NCBI GenBank assembly: GCA_009781495.1 | Contig: WQYA01000002.1 | Location: forward strand, 47,018-111,017 | Origin: Cystobacterineae bacterium | Lineage (GTDB): Bacteria; Myxococcota; Myxococcia; Myxococcales; Myxococcaceae | Direction of reading: 5' to 3' | Length of the DNA: 64,000 nt | Shown: piece by piece, positions 1 through 8,847 of the stretch | How positions within the stretch are numbered: the stretch's first letter is position 1 | Layout of the letters: each line of letters opens with the position of its first letter | Notes under the pieces: model-generated | Databases searched by the model: none | Seen by the model: only the letters and a program-made list of their open reading frames with translations | Told to the model about the DNA's origin: nothing | Made by a program: the position numbers and the translations under genes

Positions 1-11
1 GGCTGCCTTGG

Positions 12-1088
12 ATGAAGGGGGTGGCCCTGGGTTGTATATTGGCATGGTTGGTTTTGGCAGCAGGGCGTTATGGTGTGGCCAAGCCCTCTTTCCGTTTGCG
101 CAGGGCGCGTGTCGGCATTGAAGAGGCCGACGGGGAGTTGTTGTGGCTTGCTCGAAAGTCCACGCGCAACATGCCCCCCCCCAAAGCTTTGGCAGAAATG
201 GTTGAGCTTCGAAAGCAAGCCTGGCTGGCCTATGTAGAAACCGATGCGGACGCGCTTTTGAAGCTGACGGCCAAATTGCAGGGTGCTGCGTCCAAGCATT
301 TTGCCCAAGCTTCGCGCAGGGCGTGGCGTTGGAAGCTGATGGGCCTCCTGGGCACGCTGGCGCTGGTGATTTTGCTGAGGCTGGTGGTGGTAGAGCCCTA
401 TGCCATTCCTTCAGGCTCTATGCTGCCCACGCTGGAAATTGGCGACCATGTTGTGGTGAACCGTTTTCTCTATGGCGTTCGTATTCCCTATAAAAACCGG
501 GTACCTTTTGTATTGCTAAGGGAGCCTAAGCGGGGAGACGTTATTGTATTCAATAACCCTGCTAACACAGAGGTAGACTATATTAAACGTGTCATAGGCA
601 TAGCGGGCGACGTTATAGAGCTTCGCAACAAGAAGTTATTTATCAATGGCGAGCCCATACTCACCCAGACGGAGACGGAGAACTACCCCTATATGACTTA
701 TGACTTTCGCTCAGGCTGGGAGAAAGAGAAAGCCCAGTTGGCGCGTGAATTTTTGGGGAGCTACCCGCACCGAGTTTTGTTTGACTGGGCGATTCCCAAG
801 GACAACGACGAGGGCCCCTACAAGGTGCCCGACAAGCATGTTTTTGTCATGGGGGACAACCGCGATCACAGCGACGACAGCCGCTATGGCCTGGGCTCGG
901 GCAGTTTGAAGGCGCATTTTGTCCCTCTGGGCAACATAAAGGGCAAGGCGATGGTGGTATGGTGGTCCTGGGGCCTCAGCGGGTGGGGCAAGGGGTTATT
1001 GAGCGAGCGGGGCCTACGCACAGATCGTTTATTTTTACCGATGGGGATATGCGGTAAGGAGTCCTCCAAACTTAGCGGACTTCCTTAA
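12..1088 (+). CDS. lepB: Signal peptidase I
   Basis: Membrane serine protease that removes signal peptides from exported pre-proteins at the outer face of the inner membrane. Hydrophobic segments lie at about residues 3-18 and 108-127. The catalytic Ser136 is in an SGSMLPT motif, the general-base Lys192 in YIKRVIG, and the conserved GDNRD box starts near residue 281 (MGDNRDHSDDSRYG), so all active-site boxes are intact. At 358 residues it is longer than minimal SPases because of a linker between the two membrane segments, which is common in deltaproteobacterial-type LepB. The first ATG lies only 12 bases into the window, so a longer N-terminus outside it cannot be excluded. It heads a run of co-directional housekeeping genes. 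Confidence 0.93.
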   Translation: MKGVALGCILAWLVLAAGRYGVAKPSFRLRRARVGIEEADGELLWLARKSTRNMPPPKALAEMVELRKQAWLAYVETDADALLKLTAKLQGAASKHFAQASRRAWRWKLMGLLGTLALVILLRLVVVEPYAIPSGSMLPTLEIGDHVVVNRFLYGVRIPYKNRVPFVLLREPKRGDVIVFNNPANTEVDYIKRVIGIAGDVIELRNKKLFINGEPILTQTETENYPYMTYDFRSGWEKEKAQLAREFLGSYPHRVLFDWAIPKDNDEGPYKVPDKHVFVMGDNRDHSDDSRYGLGSGSLKAHFVPLGNIKGKAMVVWWSWGLSGWGKGLLSERGLRTDRLFLPMGICGKESSKLSGLP

Positions 1089-1217
1089 GTTTATTTTTTA
1101 GGCACTTAAGCTTGACGCATGTGCCTTCCCACGCTAGCTCATCCAAAGTATTTTTCCCTGGTTTTAGCGGCTGTTTTCCCACCTCGTAGCAACGGTTTTT
1201 TAGGACGGAGGTTAAAA

Positions 1218-2108
1218 ATGATACCTCACCTGCTGTCGATACGAGAGCTTTCCCAAGGTGATGTTTTGGACATTTTGGGACGGGCCTCCAAACTCAAGCG
1301 TGAAGGCGCCCAGTGCACGGCGTTGGCGGGGAAGGTGGTGGTAAAGTTGTTTTATGAGCCCTCAACGCGCACGAGTTGCTCATTTGAAGTAGCCGCCGCA
1401 GGCCTAGGCGCCCACGTTTTGAATTGGAACATTGCCAGCTCCTCTTCCGTCAAGGGGGAGACTTTGCTGGACACAGCGCGCAATTTGGCCGCGATGGGGG
1501 TGTTTGCCTTTGTCATTCGCCACCCCAACGCCGGGGCGCCGGCTTTGGTAGCCAAGCACATAGGCTGTGCGGTTGTGAACGCGGGGGATGGGCGTCACGA
1601 GCACCCCTCGCAGGCTTTGCTGGATGCGTTTACCCTATTGGAGAAGTGGGGTGACATGAGGGGCCGCCGGGTTTTAATAGTAGGGGACGTCTTGCACAGC
1701 CGCGTAGCGCGCTCCAACCTCTATTGTTTGCAACTGTTGGGGGCCAAAGTCCGTTTTTGCGGGCCGCCCACCTTGGTGCCCAAGGCCTTTGAGGCTTTTG
1801 GCGCCGAAGTCTGTTTTGACTTGGATGAGGCTTTGAAGGAGGTGGACGCGGTGATGGTGTTGCGCTTGCAGAAAGAGCGTCAACAGGAGGCGCTGATTCC
1901 TTCCGCCCAAGAATACCAGCGCCGTTGGGGAATGGACTTGCGCCGCATGTCCCAACTCAAAGAAGGCACCTTCCTCATGCACCCGGGCCCCGTCAACCGG
2001 GGGTTGGAGCTGGCCTCTGAAGTGATGGAAGGCCCCTTTAATTTAATTTTAGAGCAGGTAGCCAACGGTGTGGTGGTACGGCAAGCCATTTTGGAGAGTT
2101 TGCAATGA
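1218..2108 (+). CDS. pyrB: Aspartate carbamoyltransferase catalytic chain
   Basis: Condenses carbamoyl phosphate with aspartate, the first committed step of pyrimidine synthesis. Carbamoyl-phosphate residues are intact: STRT at 49-52, the SSVKGET loop, an HPSQALLD box, VLRLQKER, and HPGPVNRG from residue 255. The frame is open upstream to 1119, but ATG 1218 is preceded by a good ribosome-binding site (GGACGGAGG, ending 8 bases before) and gives 296 residues, close to the usual 300-310. The stop overlaps the ATG of the pyrC-like gene by 4 bases (ATGA), so the two are translationally coupled. In bacteria where PyrB binds an inactive DHOase-like partner the two genes are paired this way, which matters because the downstream partner has lost metal ligands. 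Confidence 0.95.
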   Translation: MIPHLLSIRELSQGDVLDILGRASKLKREGAQCTALAGKVVVKLFYEPSTRTSCSFEVAAAGLGAHVLNWNIASSSSVKGETLLDTARNLAAMGVFAFVIRHPNAGAPALVAKHIGCAVVNAGDGRHEHPSQALLDAFTLLEKWGDMRGRRVLIVGDVLHSRVARSNLYCLQLLGAKVRFCGPPTLVPKAFEAFGAEVCFDLDEALKEVDAVMVLRLQKERQQEALIPSAQEYQRRWGMDLRRMSQLKEGTFLMHPGPVNRGLELASEVMEGPFNLILEQVANGVVVRQAILESLQ

Positions 2109-3226
2109 GCGCCCTCATATTGAAGTCCGCGCAGATTGTGGACCCCGCCAACAACAGGAATACGGTTGGGGACATTTATATTGAGAATGGCCTTATTACC
2201 AGCACCCCCCCCTCAGGCGCCGAAGTATGGGACTTAGCGGGCCACTGCCTAGCGCCCGGTTTTATAGACTTACGTTGCACGGTACGCAGCCGGGAGGATT
2301 TAAATTTAGCCCTAGAGCAAGGCTACACCACCCTGTTTTGTCCGCAGAAGCCGCCGGAGGAGGTTTTGTTTTCAGGGGCCCCCAAGTGTATTCCCCTAGG
2401 GCCGCTAACACAGGGGAGGGGGGGCAAAGAGTTAGCCGGCATAGGCTTAGGGGCAGGGGCACATATATTATTTGACGGCAACCAACCCATAGGGAATGCG
2501 GGGCTGATGCGCAGGGCCATGCAATATGCTGCCGAGTTGAATGCGGTGGTGATGGTACACGCCGAAGACAAGACGCTTTCGGGCAAAGGGGTATTGGGTG
2601 AAGGGGCCGTGGCCTTAGCCTGGGGGATTCCCTGCGTACCGGCCTCAGCGGAGGCGACGGTGGTAGCGAGGGATTTGCTTTTATTAGAGGAGGCGGGGGG
2701 GCATCTACATTTTGCGCATTTGAGTTGCAAGCGCAGCGTGCAGTTGGTTGAGGAAGCCAAGCGCAGGGGCTTGTCCGTAACGGCCGACGTATCGCCCCTA
2801 CATTTGAATGCGTGGGACGCGAAGGCAGCGCCCTATTCCCCGCTTGCCCGGGTATGGCCCCCTTTGAGGACGGAGGAGGACAGTTGTGCGCTCCGCGAGG
2901 GGTTGAAGTGTGGGAGCATAGACGCCCTTGCTTCGGACCATTGCCGGCGTACGAAGGACGAGGTGGAGGAGCCTTTCGAGCTTTGTATGCCTGGGGGTGA
3001 AAGTTTAAATGCGGTATGGCCGACGTTATGGGCCATGGACATGCCGCTTTTGGACAAAATAGCGCGTGTCACTTCAGGCCCTGCACGTGCGTTAAGGCTA
3101 GCGTGGGGGGGTCATTTAGGCGAAGGGGCATTAGCGGATGCGGTTATTATAGACTTAAAGACGGGGCACATTTTAAAGACGCTGGTGGATGGGCGTATTT
3201 GTTTTTCGCGAGGAGCAACGTTGTGA
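2105..3226 (+). CDS. Dihydroorotase-like protein lacking the HxH metal ligands
   Basis: A 373-residue amidohydrolase of the class I dihydroorotase family; DHOase closes carbamoyl aspartate to dihydroorotate. The canonical D-x-H-x-H-x-R strand is D55-L-R57-C-T59-V-R61 here, so both zinc-binding histidines are replaced by Arg and Thr. Other family landmarks remain: FDGNQP (bridging-Asp region), VHAED, AHLS, and SDHCRRT with the catalytic-Asp position. This matches known non-catalytic PyrC' (PyrX) proteins, which stabilise aspartate carbamoyltransferase in pseudomonads. Overlap with pyrB (ATGA) and with carA (GTGA) puts it inside one pyrimidine operon. Inference: a structural partner of PyrB, with true DHOase activity encoded elsewhere. 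An altered metal site is the alternative. Confidence 0.85.
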   Translation: MSALILKSAQIVDPANNRNTVGDIYIENGLITSTPPSGAEVWDLAGHCLAPGFIDLRCTVRSREDLNLALEQGYTTLFCPQKPPEEVLFSGAPKCIPLGPLTQGRGGKELAGIGLGAGAHILFDGNQPIGNAGLMRRAMQYAAELNAVVMVHAEDKTLSGKGVLGEGAVALAWGIPCVPASAEATVVARDLLLLEEAGGHLHFAHLSCKRSVQLVEEAKRRGLSVTADVSPLHLNAWDAKAAPYSPLARVWPPLRTEEDSCALREGLKCGSIDALASDHCRRTKDEVEEPFELCMPGGESLNAVWPTLWAMDMPLLDKIARVTSGPARALRLAWGGHLGEGALADAVIIDLKTGHILKTLVDGRICFSRGATL

Positions 3227-4308
3227 AGAAAGCCGTATTGGTTTTAGCGGATGGCGCCATATTCCATGGCAGCTCATTTGGGGCGCAGGGTGAGGTGGTA
3301 GGCGAGGTGGTTTTTAACACCTCCATGTTTGGCTACCAGGAGTTGATAACCCACCCCAGTTTGGCCGGACAAATTTTGGTTTTTTCCTACCCTCACATAG
3401 GGAGTGTGGGGATGAATGCGGAGAATGTCGAGTCTGACAAGCCGCATGCCATTGGCCTTGCATTGAGTGAACTCACGCAGGCTTCCAACTGGAAGGCCAA
3501 GGAGTCGCTGGAGAGTTATGTAGAGCGTTGGGGCATAGCGGGGGTATGTGACTTAGACACCCGGCGTCTGCTCACCCACCTGCGCAAGCATGGCTGTCAA
3601 CCGGGGGTCCTCTCTTCGGAGACTTTGTCGACGCAGGCGCTCATTGACAGGGCGCGTTGGACGAAGCCCTATGAGGATGTGGATTTGGTAGCGACGGTGA
3701 CAACGAAGAATGTCTATTCCTACCCTACGGAGGTAGAGGGACAGGGGGGGGGCTGGCACGTGGTGGTGGTGGACTTTGGTGTTAGCCGCAGCATATTGAA
3801 TACGCTTGTGGCATTGGGGGCAAGGGTGAGCGTTGTTCCTGCCGGCACTTCGGCTGAGGCCATATTGGAGATGAAGCCGCAAGGCATTTTTTTAAGCAAT
3901 GGCCCGGGGAGTCCGAATGCGGTGGAGGGGGCAAGCCGGACGGTAGCCTCTTTGCTAGGGAGGGTACCTTTAGCGGGCATAGGTTTAGGCTATCAAATGT
4001 TAGCCCTAGCCTTAGGGCTAAGGGTAGTGAAGATGAAGATGGGGCACCGTGGGGCCAACCAAGCAGTACGTTTCTTAGAGACGGGGCATATAGAAATTAC
4101 CGCACAACACCATGGGTTTGAGGTGGAGATGCCCAAGGCCAAAGGGGACATAGAGGTGAGTTATTGCAATGTGAATGATGGCAGCCTTGAAGGAATTCAG
4201 TTGCCAGGACTCAAGGCAGCAGGCATACAATTCCAGCCTTCGGGTGCGGCACATTTACATCCCTTCTATCAAAAGTTTGCCCGTTGGTCGGACAACAGCA
4301 TGTTATGA
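3223..4308 (+). CDS. carA: Carbamoyl-phosphate synthase small chain with degenerate glutaminase site
   Basis: Small subunit of carbamoyl-phosphate synthetase, 361 residues. The start is GTG 3223, overlapping the previous stop as GTGA behind a GAGGAG ribosome-binding site; the longer upstream reading frame lies over the pyrC-like gene. The N-terminal domain is typical (LADGAIFHGSSFG, FNTSMFGYQE, YPHIGSVG, CDLDTRRL). The class I glutamine-amidotransferase domain is present, but the nucleophile motif G-I-C-L-G-H-Q reads G252-I-G254-L-G-Y-Q, and the His/Glu motif (F-H-P-E) reads F-Q338-P-S340. Cys, His and Glu of the triad are therefore all replaced. Inference: it no longer hydrolyses glutamine and may make the holoenzyme ammonia-dependent, as in vertebrate CPS I. 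carB is not in the window. Confidence 0.88.
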   Translation: MKKAVLVLADGAIFHGSSFGAQGEVVGEVVFNTSMFGYQELITHPSLAGQILVFSYPHIGSVGMNAENVESDKPHAIGLALSELTQASNWKAKESLESYVERWGIAGVCDLDTRRLLTHLRKHGCQPGVLSSETLSTQALIDRARWTKPYEDVDLVATVTTKNVYSYPTEVEGQGGGWHVVVVDFGVSRSILNTLVALGARVSVVPAGTSAEAILEMKPQGIFLSNGPGSPNAVEGASRTVASLLGRVPLAGIGLGYQMLALALGLRVVKMKMGHRGANQAVRFLETGHIEITAQHHGFEVEMPKAKGDIEVSYCNVNDGSLEGIQLPGLKAAGIQFQPSGAAHLHPFYQKFARWSDNSML

Positions 4309-4952
4309 ACAGCCACTACCAGCAGCCGTTTGAGGAACTGATTGCGTGGGCCATTCCGGATTCCAGCAATGTGGATTTGTTGGAAGCGAAGGCCCAATAC
4401 ATGAAGGTGGTGGGAGACTTTCATGAAGAGGACAGGTTTTTTGAAAACCACATGACATGTTTTTTGGAATATTTCCTTTTCGATCGTCCACGCCCAGCCG
4501 ACAACAAGACGCCCGCGGTTGCTTTCTATGAGCATTTGTTGCGTACCGCCCCAGACAAAGCGGAAGAAGCGCGTTGTTTCACAGAGACGGTGCATGGCCT
4601 TTTTGAAGTGGGCAAATGCAAGGCGCACCGCATTGTTTTGAGGGAGTTGTTTTCTGAAGCCGATTTTGAAGTTACAGAGCGCCGCTCCATATTGGGTTTA
4701 AACAGGAAGGATATTTTAGAGGCGAGGCTGATACCTTTTGATGGGAATTTGCTTTTTTCCCAGAGTTTTCTCATGCACCCCTCTGAGGTAGCGGATGCCA
4801 TTCGAAAGGAAGCGAAGCGTTGGAAGAAGGAGGAGCCGCAGCGTCACCCTCGGGAGTTAACGTGGGAGTGTGCACGGCGGTTATTGAGGCTTGGCCGCTA
4901 TCAGCAAATAGATCCGCAACGTGTTTATGATTTTGAGTTAACAGGGAACTAA
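4305..4952 (+). CDS. Conserved protein of unknown function
   Basis: A 215-residue soluble protein with no signal peptide or membrane segment. The start at ATG 4305 overlaps the carA stop (ATGA); an upstream ATG at 4284 is possible but would overlap carA further. The sequence is rich in charged and aromatic residues, with a central FHEEDRFFENHMTCFLEYFLF stretch and a basic helical region near residues 160-200. I do not recognise a catalytic motif. Coupling to the pyrimidine operon suggests co-expression but not a specific role. Gene-like codon use and tight packing make it very likely a real protein. Confidence 0.75.
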   Translation: MNSHYQQPFEELIAWAIPDSSNVDLLEAKAQYMKVVGDFHEEDRFFENHMTCFLEYFLFDRPRPADNKTPAVAFYEHLLRTAPDKAEEARCFTETVHGLFEVGKCKAHRIVLRELFSEADFEVTERRSILGLNRKDILEARLIPFDGNLLFSQSFLMHPSEVADAIRKEAKRWKKEEPQRHPRELTWECARRLLRLGRYQQIDPQRVYDFELTGN

Positions 4953-5105
4953 ACCCAAGGAGGCGAGGGGGGTTGGAGGGGGCGGGTTATTTCCCATGTT
5001 TCAGGAGGAGCCGGGGTTATTTTTGAATAACAAAGCCTACAAAATGCCATGGGGTGCTTGGACACGAGAGGGAGCTTGCTGCATGTTGAGGCGAGGTAGG
5101 CTCCC

Positions 5106-5840
5106 ATGAGGATAGGCATTCTTTCGGATGTACATTCCAATTTAGAGGCTTTGGTTGCCGTCCTCAGGAGGGCTGAGGCGTTGAAAATAGATCGCCTCAT
5201 TTCTCTGGGGGATGTGGTGGGCTATGGCGCTTCTCCTGAAGAGTGCTGTCATTTGATTCGAAGCAACACAGAGTTGACGTTGTTGGGCAACCACGATGCT
5301 GCCGTGGTTGGAAGGATGGACTATTCCTATTATTATGGCGCGGCCCGGCAGGTATTGGATTGGACAGCGGGGGTTTTGAGTGAAGACAATTTCAGGTGGC
5401 TGTCCGGCCTTCCCTATACCTACCGCTATGGGGAGGGGGTATTGTGCTCCCACGGTGCGCCATTTGAGCCTCAGGCCTATGAATATGTTTTTTCTGCGGA
5501 CCAAATTTCCCACCTATTGCCCGAAGTTTTGGCCTTGCCGCGCCTGTCTTTTGTAGGCCACAGTCATTTGTGCAAAGTGTTTAGAGTGCTTGGTGGAGAA
5601 GTGACAGAGCGGCGTGAGGCGGCTTTTGAATTGGAGCCCACGGCGCACTATTTAATTTCCGTAGGCTCCGTAGGCCAGCCGCGCGACTATGACAACCGTG
5701 CCTGCTTTGTGGTGTTGGATGAGGCTGCGCAAAGCATAGAGTTTGTGCGTGTTGAATATGACATTGCGACAGCGGCGCAAAAAATTCTGGATGCCTCTTT
5801 GGCATTCAGTTTTGCCAACCGTCTTGCATTGGGGATTTGA
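5106..5840 (+). CDS. YfcE/MJ0936-type metallophosphoesterase
   Basis: Calcineurin-like phosphoesterase of 244 residues. All di-metal motifs are visible in order: ILSDVHSN (D8, H10), LGDVVGYG, LLGNHDAA, CSHGAP and VGHSHL. Small single-domain members like this hydrolyse phosphodiesters or nucleotides; the substrate cannot be inferred from sequence. It follows a 153-base gap that could hold a promoter and is 3 bases upstream of psd, so the two are probably cotranscribed. ATG 5106 follows a GAGGTAGG stretch. No residue of the metal centre appears altered. Confidence 0.88.
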   Translation: MRIGILSDVHSNLEALVAVLRRAEALKIDRLISLGDVVGYGASPEECCHLIRSNTELTLLGNHDAAVVGRMDYSYYYGAARQVLDWTAGVLSEDNFRWLSGLPYTYRYGEGVLCSHGAPFEPQAYEYVFSADQISHLLPEVLALPRLSFVGHSHLCKVFRVLGGEVTERREAAFELEPTAHYLISVGSVGQPRDYDNRACFVVLDEAAQSIEFVRVEYDIATAAQKILDASLAFSFANRLALGI

Positions 5841-5843
5841 CGG

Positions 5844-6689
5844 ATGAAAGAGCAGGCTTTTTTGACGTTGATGCGTTTGTTGCCCAAGTCCACGTTGTCT
5901 TCCTGTGTGGGCCGGCTGGTGAACGCGAAGCTTCCCCGGTGGATGCACCAAAGAAGCATGGCTGCCTTTGCGAAGAAATATGCCATCAACCTGGACGAAG
6001 CGGAAAAGCCCCTGGCAGACTATGCAAACTTTGCTGAATTTTTTTCGCGCAAATTGAAGCCGGGTACGCGCCCCGTGGATACGGGCGAGGCGTCCATGAT
6101 AAGCCCGGTGGATGGCCGTATTTCCCAATGGGGGGGGGTGGAAGGCGACAAATGTCTTCAGGCGAAGGGGGTTTGGTTTTCACTACCGCAGCTTTTAGGG
6201 TGTGAGGGTGCGGGGCGTTGTTTTAGCGGCGGGAATTTTATAACCCTCTATTTGTCCCCCCGCGACTACCACCGCATTCACGCGCCGATGGATGGGGAAG
6301 TTGCAAGTGTACACTATTTGCCCGGCCAATTTTGGCCCGTACACCCCATTGCCGTTAGGAATAAGAAAGCCCTCTATTCCATGAACGAGCGTTTGTTTGT
6401 GAGGATGCAAACGCGGATTGGAAAGGTGGCCATTGTTGCGGTGGGCGCCACTTGTGTTGGAAGGATTGTGACGGCTTTTGACGGAGGGCATGCCACGCAT
6501 GAGGGGAAGGAAACCTATACGAAGCACTATGCTTCGCCTTTACCGGTGAAGAAGGGTGAGGAGCTGATGCGTTTTGAAATGGGCTCCACCGTCATTTTGT
6601 TGTTTGAGCCGAACAAGGTGTGTTTGGAGGAGGGTTTGCAGGCGGAGGATGTTGTGAAGATGGGGCAAAAAATAGGAAGCATGTTGTGA
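5844..6689 (+). CDS. psd: Phosphatidylserine decarboxylase proenzyme
   Basis: Converts phosphatidylserine to phosphatidylethanolamine at the inner membrane. It is made as a proenzyme that cleaves itself to create a pyruvoyl group. The cleavage/pyruvoyl site is the G-S-T motif with Ser248 (family LGST, here MGST). The triad partners are visible as SPVDGR (Asp) and YHRIHAP (His). At 281 residues it is the usual length for the type I bacterial enzyme. The start lies 3 bases after the phosphoesterase stop, and its own stop overlaps the hisS GTG (GTGA), so it sits in the middle of a compact operon. Confidence 0.95.
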   Translation: MKEQAFLTLMRLLPKSTLSSCVGRLVNAKLPRWMHQRSMAAFAKKYAINLDEAEKPLADYANFAEFFSRKLKPGTRPVDTGEASMISPVDGRISQWGGVEGDKCLQAKGVWFSLPQLLGCEGAGRCFSGGNFITLYLSPRDYHRIHAPMDGEVASVHYLPGQFWPVHPIAVRNKKALYSMNERLFVRMQTRIGKVAIVAVGATCVGRIVTAFDGGHATHEGKETYTKHYASPLPVKKGEELMRFEMGSTVILLFEPNKVCLEEGLQAEDVVKMGQKIGSML

Positions 6690-7936
6690 AGCAAAAGTTT
6701 TGCAGTTTGCGAGGCATGAGTGACATTCTCCCTTCGGACATTGCCGCATGGCAACGCCTGGAGGCGACGGCGCGCGAAGTATTTGGGGTATTTGGTTTTA
6801 ACGAAATACGGACGCCGATTGCGGAGGAGACGGCCCTATTTGAGCGGGGAGTAGGGGAGGATACCGAGGTAATAGGCAAGGAGATGTACAGCTTTTTAGA
6901 CAAGGGTGAGCGCAACATCAGCCTGCGTCCGGAAGGCACGGCCTCAGCCGCCCGCTGCTACATAGAGCACGCTGTCCACCAACGCGAGCCCGTCAGCAAG
7001 TGGTTTTATATAGGCCCCATGTTTCGCTATGAGCGCATGAAGACGGGCCGCTACCGCCAATTTCACCAGCTGGGCGCAGAGGCCTTTGGCATTGCAGAGC
7101 CCCAGCAGGATGCGGAACTCATTCAGTTGGCTTTGGCGTTTTTGCAGAAACTGGGCATTGCGCAGGTGCGGCTTGAGTTGAACTCGCTGGGCAATGCGGA
7201 TTGTCGCCGACGTTTTTCCGAAAAAACCCATGCCTATTTTTCAAACCACCGTCATGTGCTGTCAGCGGATTTGCAAAAGACATTGGACAAAAACCCCCTG
7301 CGTCTGCTGGACAGCAAGGAGGAGGTGATGGCGCCACTCATTGCGTCGGCCCCCCTTTTGCTGGAGCATTTGGATGAGGCTTCGCGCGAGCACTTTGAAG
7401 AGTTGCAGAGGCTTTTGCGGCTTTCCGACATAGACTTTGTTTTGAACCCGCGCCTCGTACGCGGTCTGGACTATTATTCCCGTACCGCTTTTGAAATAAT
7501 AGCCGACTCTCCCCTGTTAGGGACGGCCGGCACGGTATGCGGCGGGGGGCGTTATGACGGGCTTATGGAGCAACTGGGGGGGCCTTCCACCCCGGCGGTA
7601 GGTTTTGCAATGGGGTTAGAGCGCCTCTGTCTCCTCATGGGGGCCGATGCGAAGCCGGGCTTTGAGGGGCCGCTGCTGTTTTTGGCCGACGCGGGGGCGG
7701 GGGACGAGGTTTGGAAGTTGCTTTTACGCCTGCGCAAAGCGGGTTTGGTGGTGGAGGCGGATTTGCGGGGCGGCTCCGTGAAGAGCCAACTCAAACGCGC
7801 CAACAAGTTGAATGCCCAATATTGCCTTGTCCTCGGGGAGGCCGAGTTGCAAACGGGCAAAGCCCAACTCAAGGACATGCGAAACAGCACAGAGCGCGAA
7901 GTGGTGCTTGCGGAACTTGAGGGAATGTTGCGTTGA
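6686..7936 (+). CDS. hisS: Histidyl-tRNA synthetase
   Basis: Class II aminoacyl-tRNA synthetase charging tRNA-His. The GTG start at 6686 overlaps the psd stop (GTGA) and gives 416 residues, a typical length; the frame is open upstream to 6620 but that part lies inside psd. The N-terminus FCSLRGMSDILP is characteristic. Motif 2 reads FRYERMKTGRYRQFHQLG, the histidine-specific loop RGLDYYSRTAFE, followed by GGGRYDGL and motif 3 GFAMGLERL. The C-terminal anticodon-binding domain runs from about residue 330. Its stop overlaps the TTG start of miaA (TTGA). Confidence 0.96.
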   Translation: MKQKFCSLRGMSDILPSDIAAWQRLEATAREVFGVFGFNEIRTPIAEETALFERGVGEDTEVIGKEMYSFLDKGERNISLRPEGTASAARCYIEHAVHQREPVSKWFYIGPMFRYERMKTGRYRQFHQLGAEAFGIAEPQQDAELIQLALAFLQKLGIAQVRLELNSLGNADCRRRFSEKTHAYFSNHRHVLSADLQKTLDKNPLRLLDSKEEVMAPLIASAPLLLEHLDEASREHFEELQRLLRLSDIDFVLNPRLVRGLDYYSRTAFEIIADSPLLGTAGTVCGGGRYDGLMEQLGGPSTPAVGFAMGLERLCLLMGADAKPGFEGPLLFLADAGAGDEVWKLLLRLRKAGLVVEADLRGGSVKSQLKRANKLNAQYCLVLGEAELQTGKAQLKDMRNSTEREVVLAELEGMLR

Positions 7937-8847
7937 AGCCCCGTGCAAGCCCCAGCTTGCTGGTGATTGCGGGCCCCACGGGTGCAGGCAAAAGCCAACT
8001 GGCCACAGAGTTGGCCGAAAGTTTGGGGGCAGAAATTGTGGGAGCCGACTCTCAGCAGGTTTATCGCTATTTTGACATAGGTACGGCTAAGCCCTCCCTA
8101 GAGTTATGCCATAGGGTACCCCACCACCTTATTTCCTGCTTAGAGCCTACCGAAGAGTGTACCGCAGCGCGCTATGCGGCACTGGCAGACGAGGCCATTG
8201 AAGACATTCATTCACGGGGGAAGCGGGTATTGGTAGTAGGGGGTACAGGCCTCTATTTAAGGGCCTTGCTATATGGCCTAGCCACATTCCCGCCGGTGGA
8301 TGTGTCGCTCCGCAACCGACTGGCGGCATGGGCGAAGGAGGCAGGGGACGAAGCCCTCCACCGTCGTCTCCATGAAATAGACGCGGCGACGGCTGCGCGT
8401 TTGCCCAAGGGCGACAGTTTGCGAATGCTTCGCGCGTTGGAGATTTTTGAGCAGACGGGGAAACCGGCCTCGGAGCATTGGAAGGAACACCGCTTCCAAG
8501 AAGAGAGGTATGCCCACCGTTATTTCGTCCTCTCCCCTGAACGTAGCCGGCTTTATGAAGCCATTAACCAAAGGGTAGAGCATATGTTTAAGCGAGGCCT
8601 ATTGGCAGAGGTAGAGCGTTTGCTAGGGATGGGGTTTAGGGGGGTTCCGGCGATGAGGAGTGTGGGCTACCGCGAGGCCCTGGGGGTATTGGACGGCCAA
8701 CTAAGTGAAGCGAAGGCGCGCCTGTTGGTAGCGCAGAATACGCGCCATTATGCCAAGAGGCAGTTAACTTGGTTTCGCAAGGAGGGGGGGGCGGAGTGGG
8801 TGCCGTTGCCTTGCAGCCCTGAGACTTTGTTACAGCGTTTGGCCTAG
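7933..8847 (+). CDS. miaA: tRNA dimethylallyltransferase
   Basis: Transfers a dimethylallyl group to A37 of tRNAs that read codons starting with U. The P-loop GPTGAGKS lies near residues 14-21. It is followed by GADSQQVYRYFDIGTAKP, GGTGLYLRALL and KGDSLRMLRALEI, all diagnostic. The 304-residue length is normal. The start is a TTG overlapping the hisS stop (TTGA), an unusual initiation codon but the only one that preserves the N-terminal strand before the P-loop. It ends the lepB-to-miaA gene run. Confidence 0.95.
   Translation: MKPRASPSLLVIAGPTGAGKSQLATELAESLGAEIVGADSQQVYRYFDIGTAKPSLELCHRVPHHLISCLEPTEECTAARYAALADEAIEDIHSRGKRVLVVGGTGLYLRALLYGLATFPPVDVSLRNRLAAWAKEAGDEALHRRLHEIDAATAARLPKGDSLRMLRALEIFEQTGKPASEHWKEHRFQEERYAHRYFVLSPERSRLYEAINQRVEHMFKRGLLAEVERLLGMGFRGVPAMRSVGYREALGVLDGQLSEAKARLLVAQNTRHYAKRQLTWFRKEGGAEWVPLPCSPETLLQRLA

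Noticed and set aside
1119..1217. N-terminal extension of pyrB
   Set aside because: No family similarity, and ATG 1218 has a clear ribosome-binding site and gives the usual length.
3016..3222. N-terminal extension of carA
   Set aside because: It overlaps the pyrC-like gene out of frame; GTG 3223 with its GAGGAG site gives the usual CarA start.
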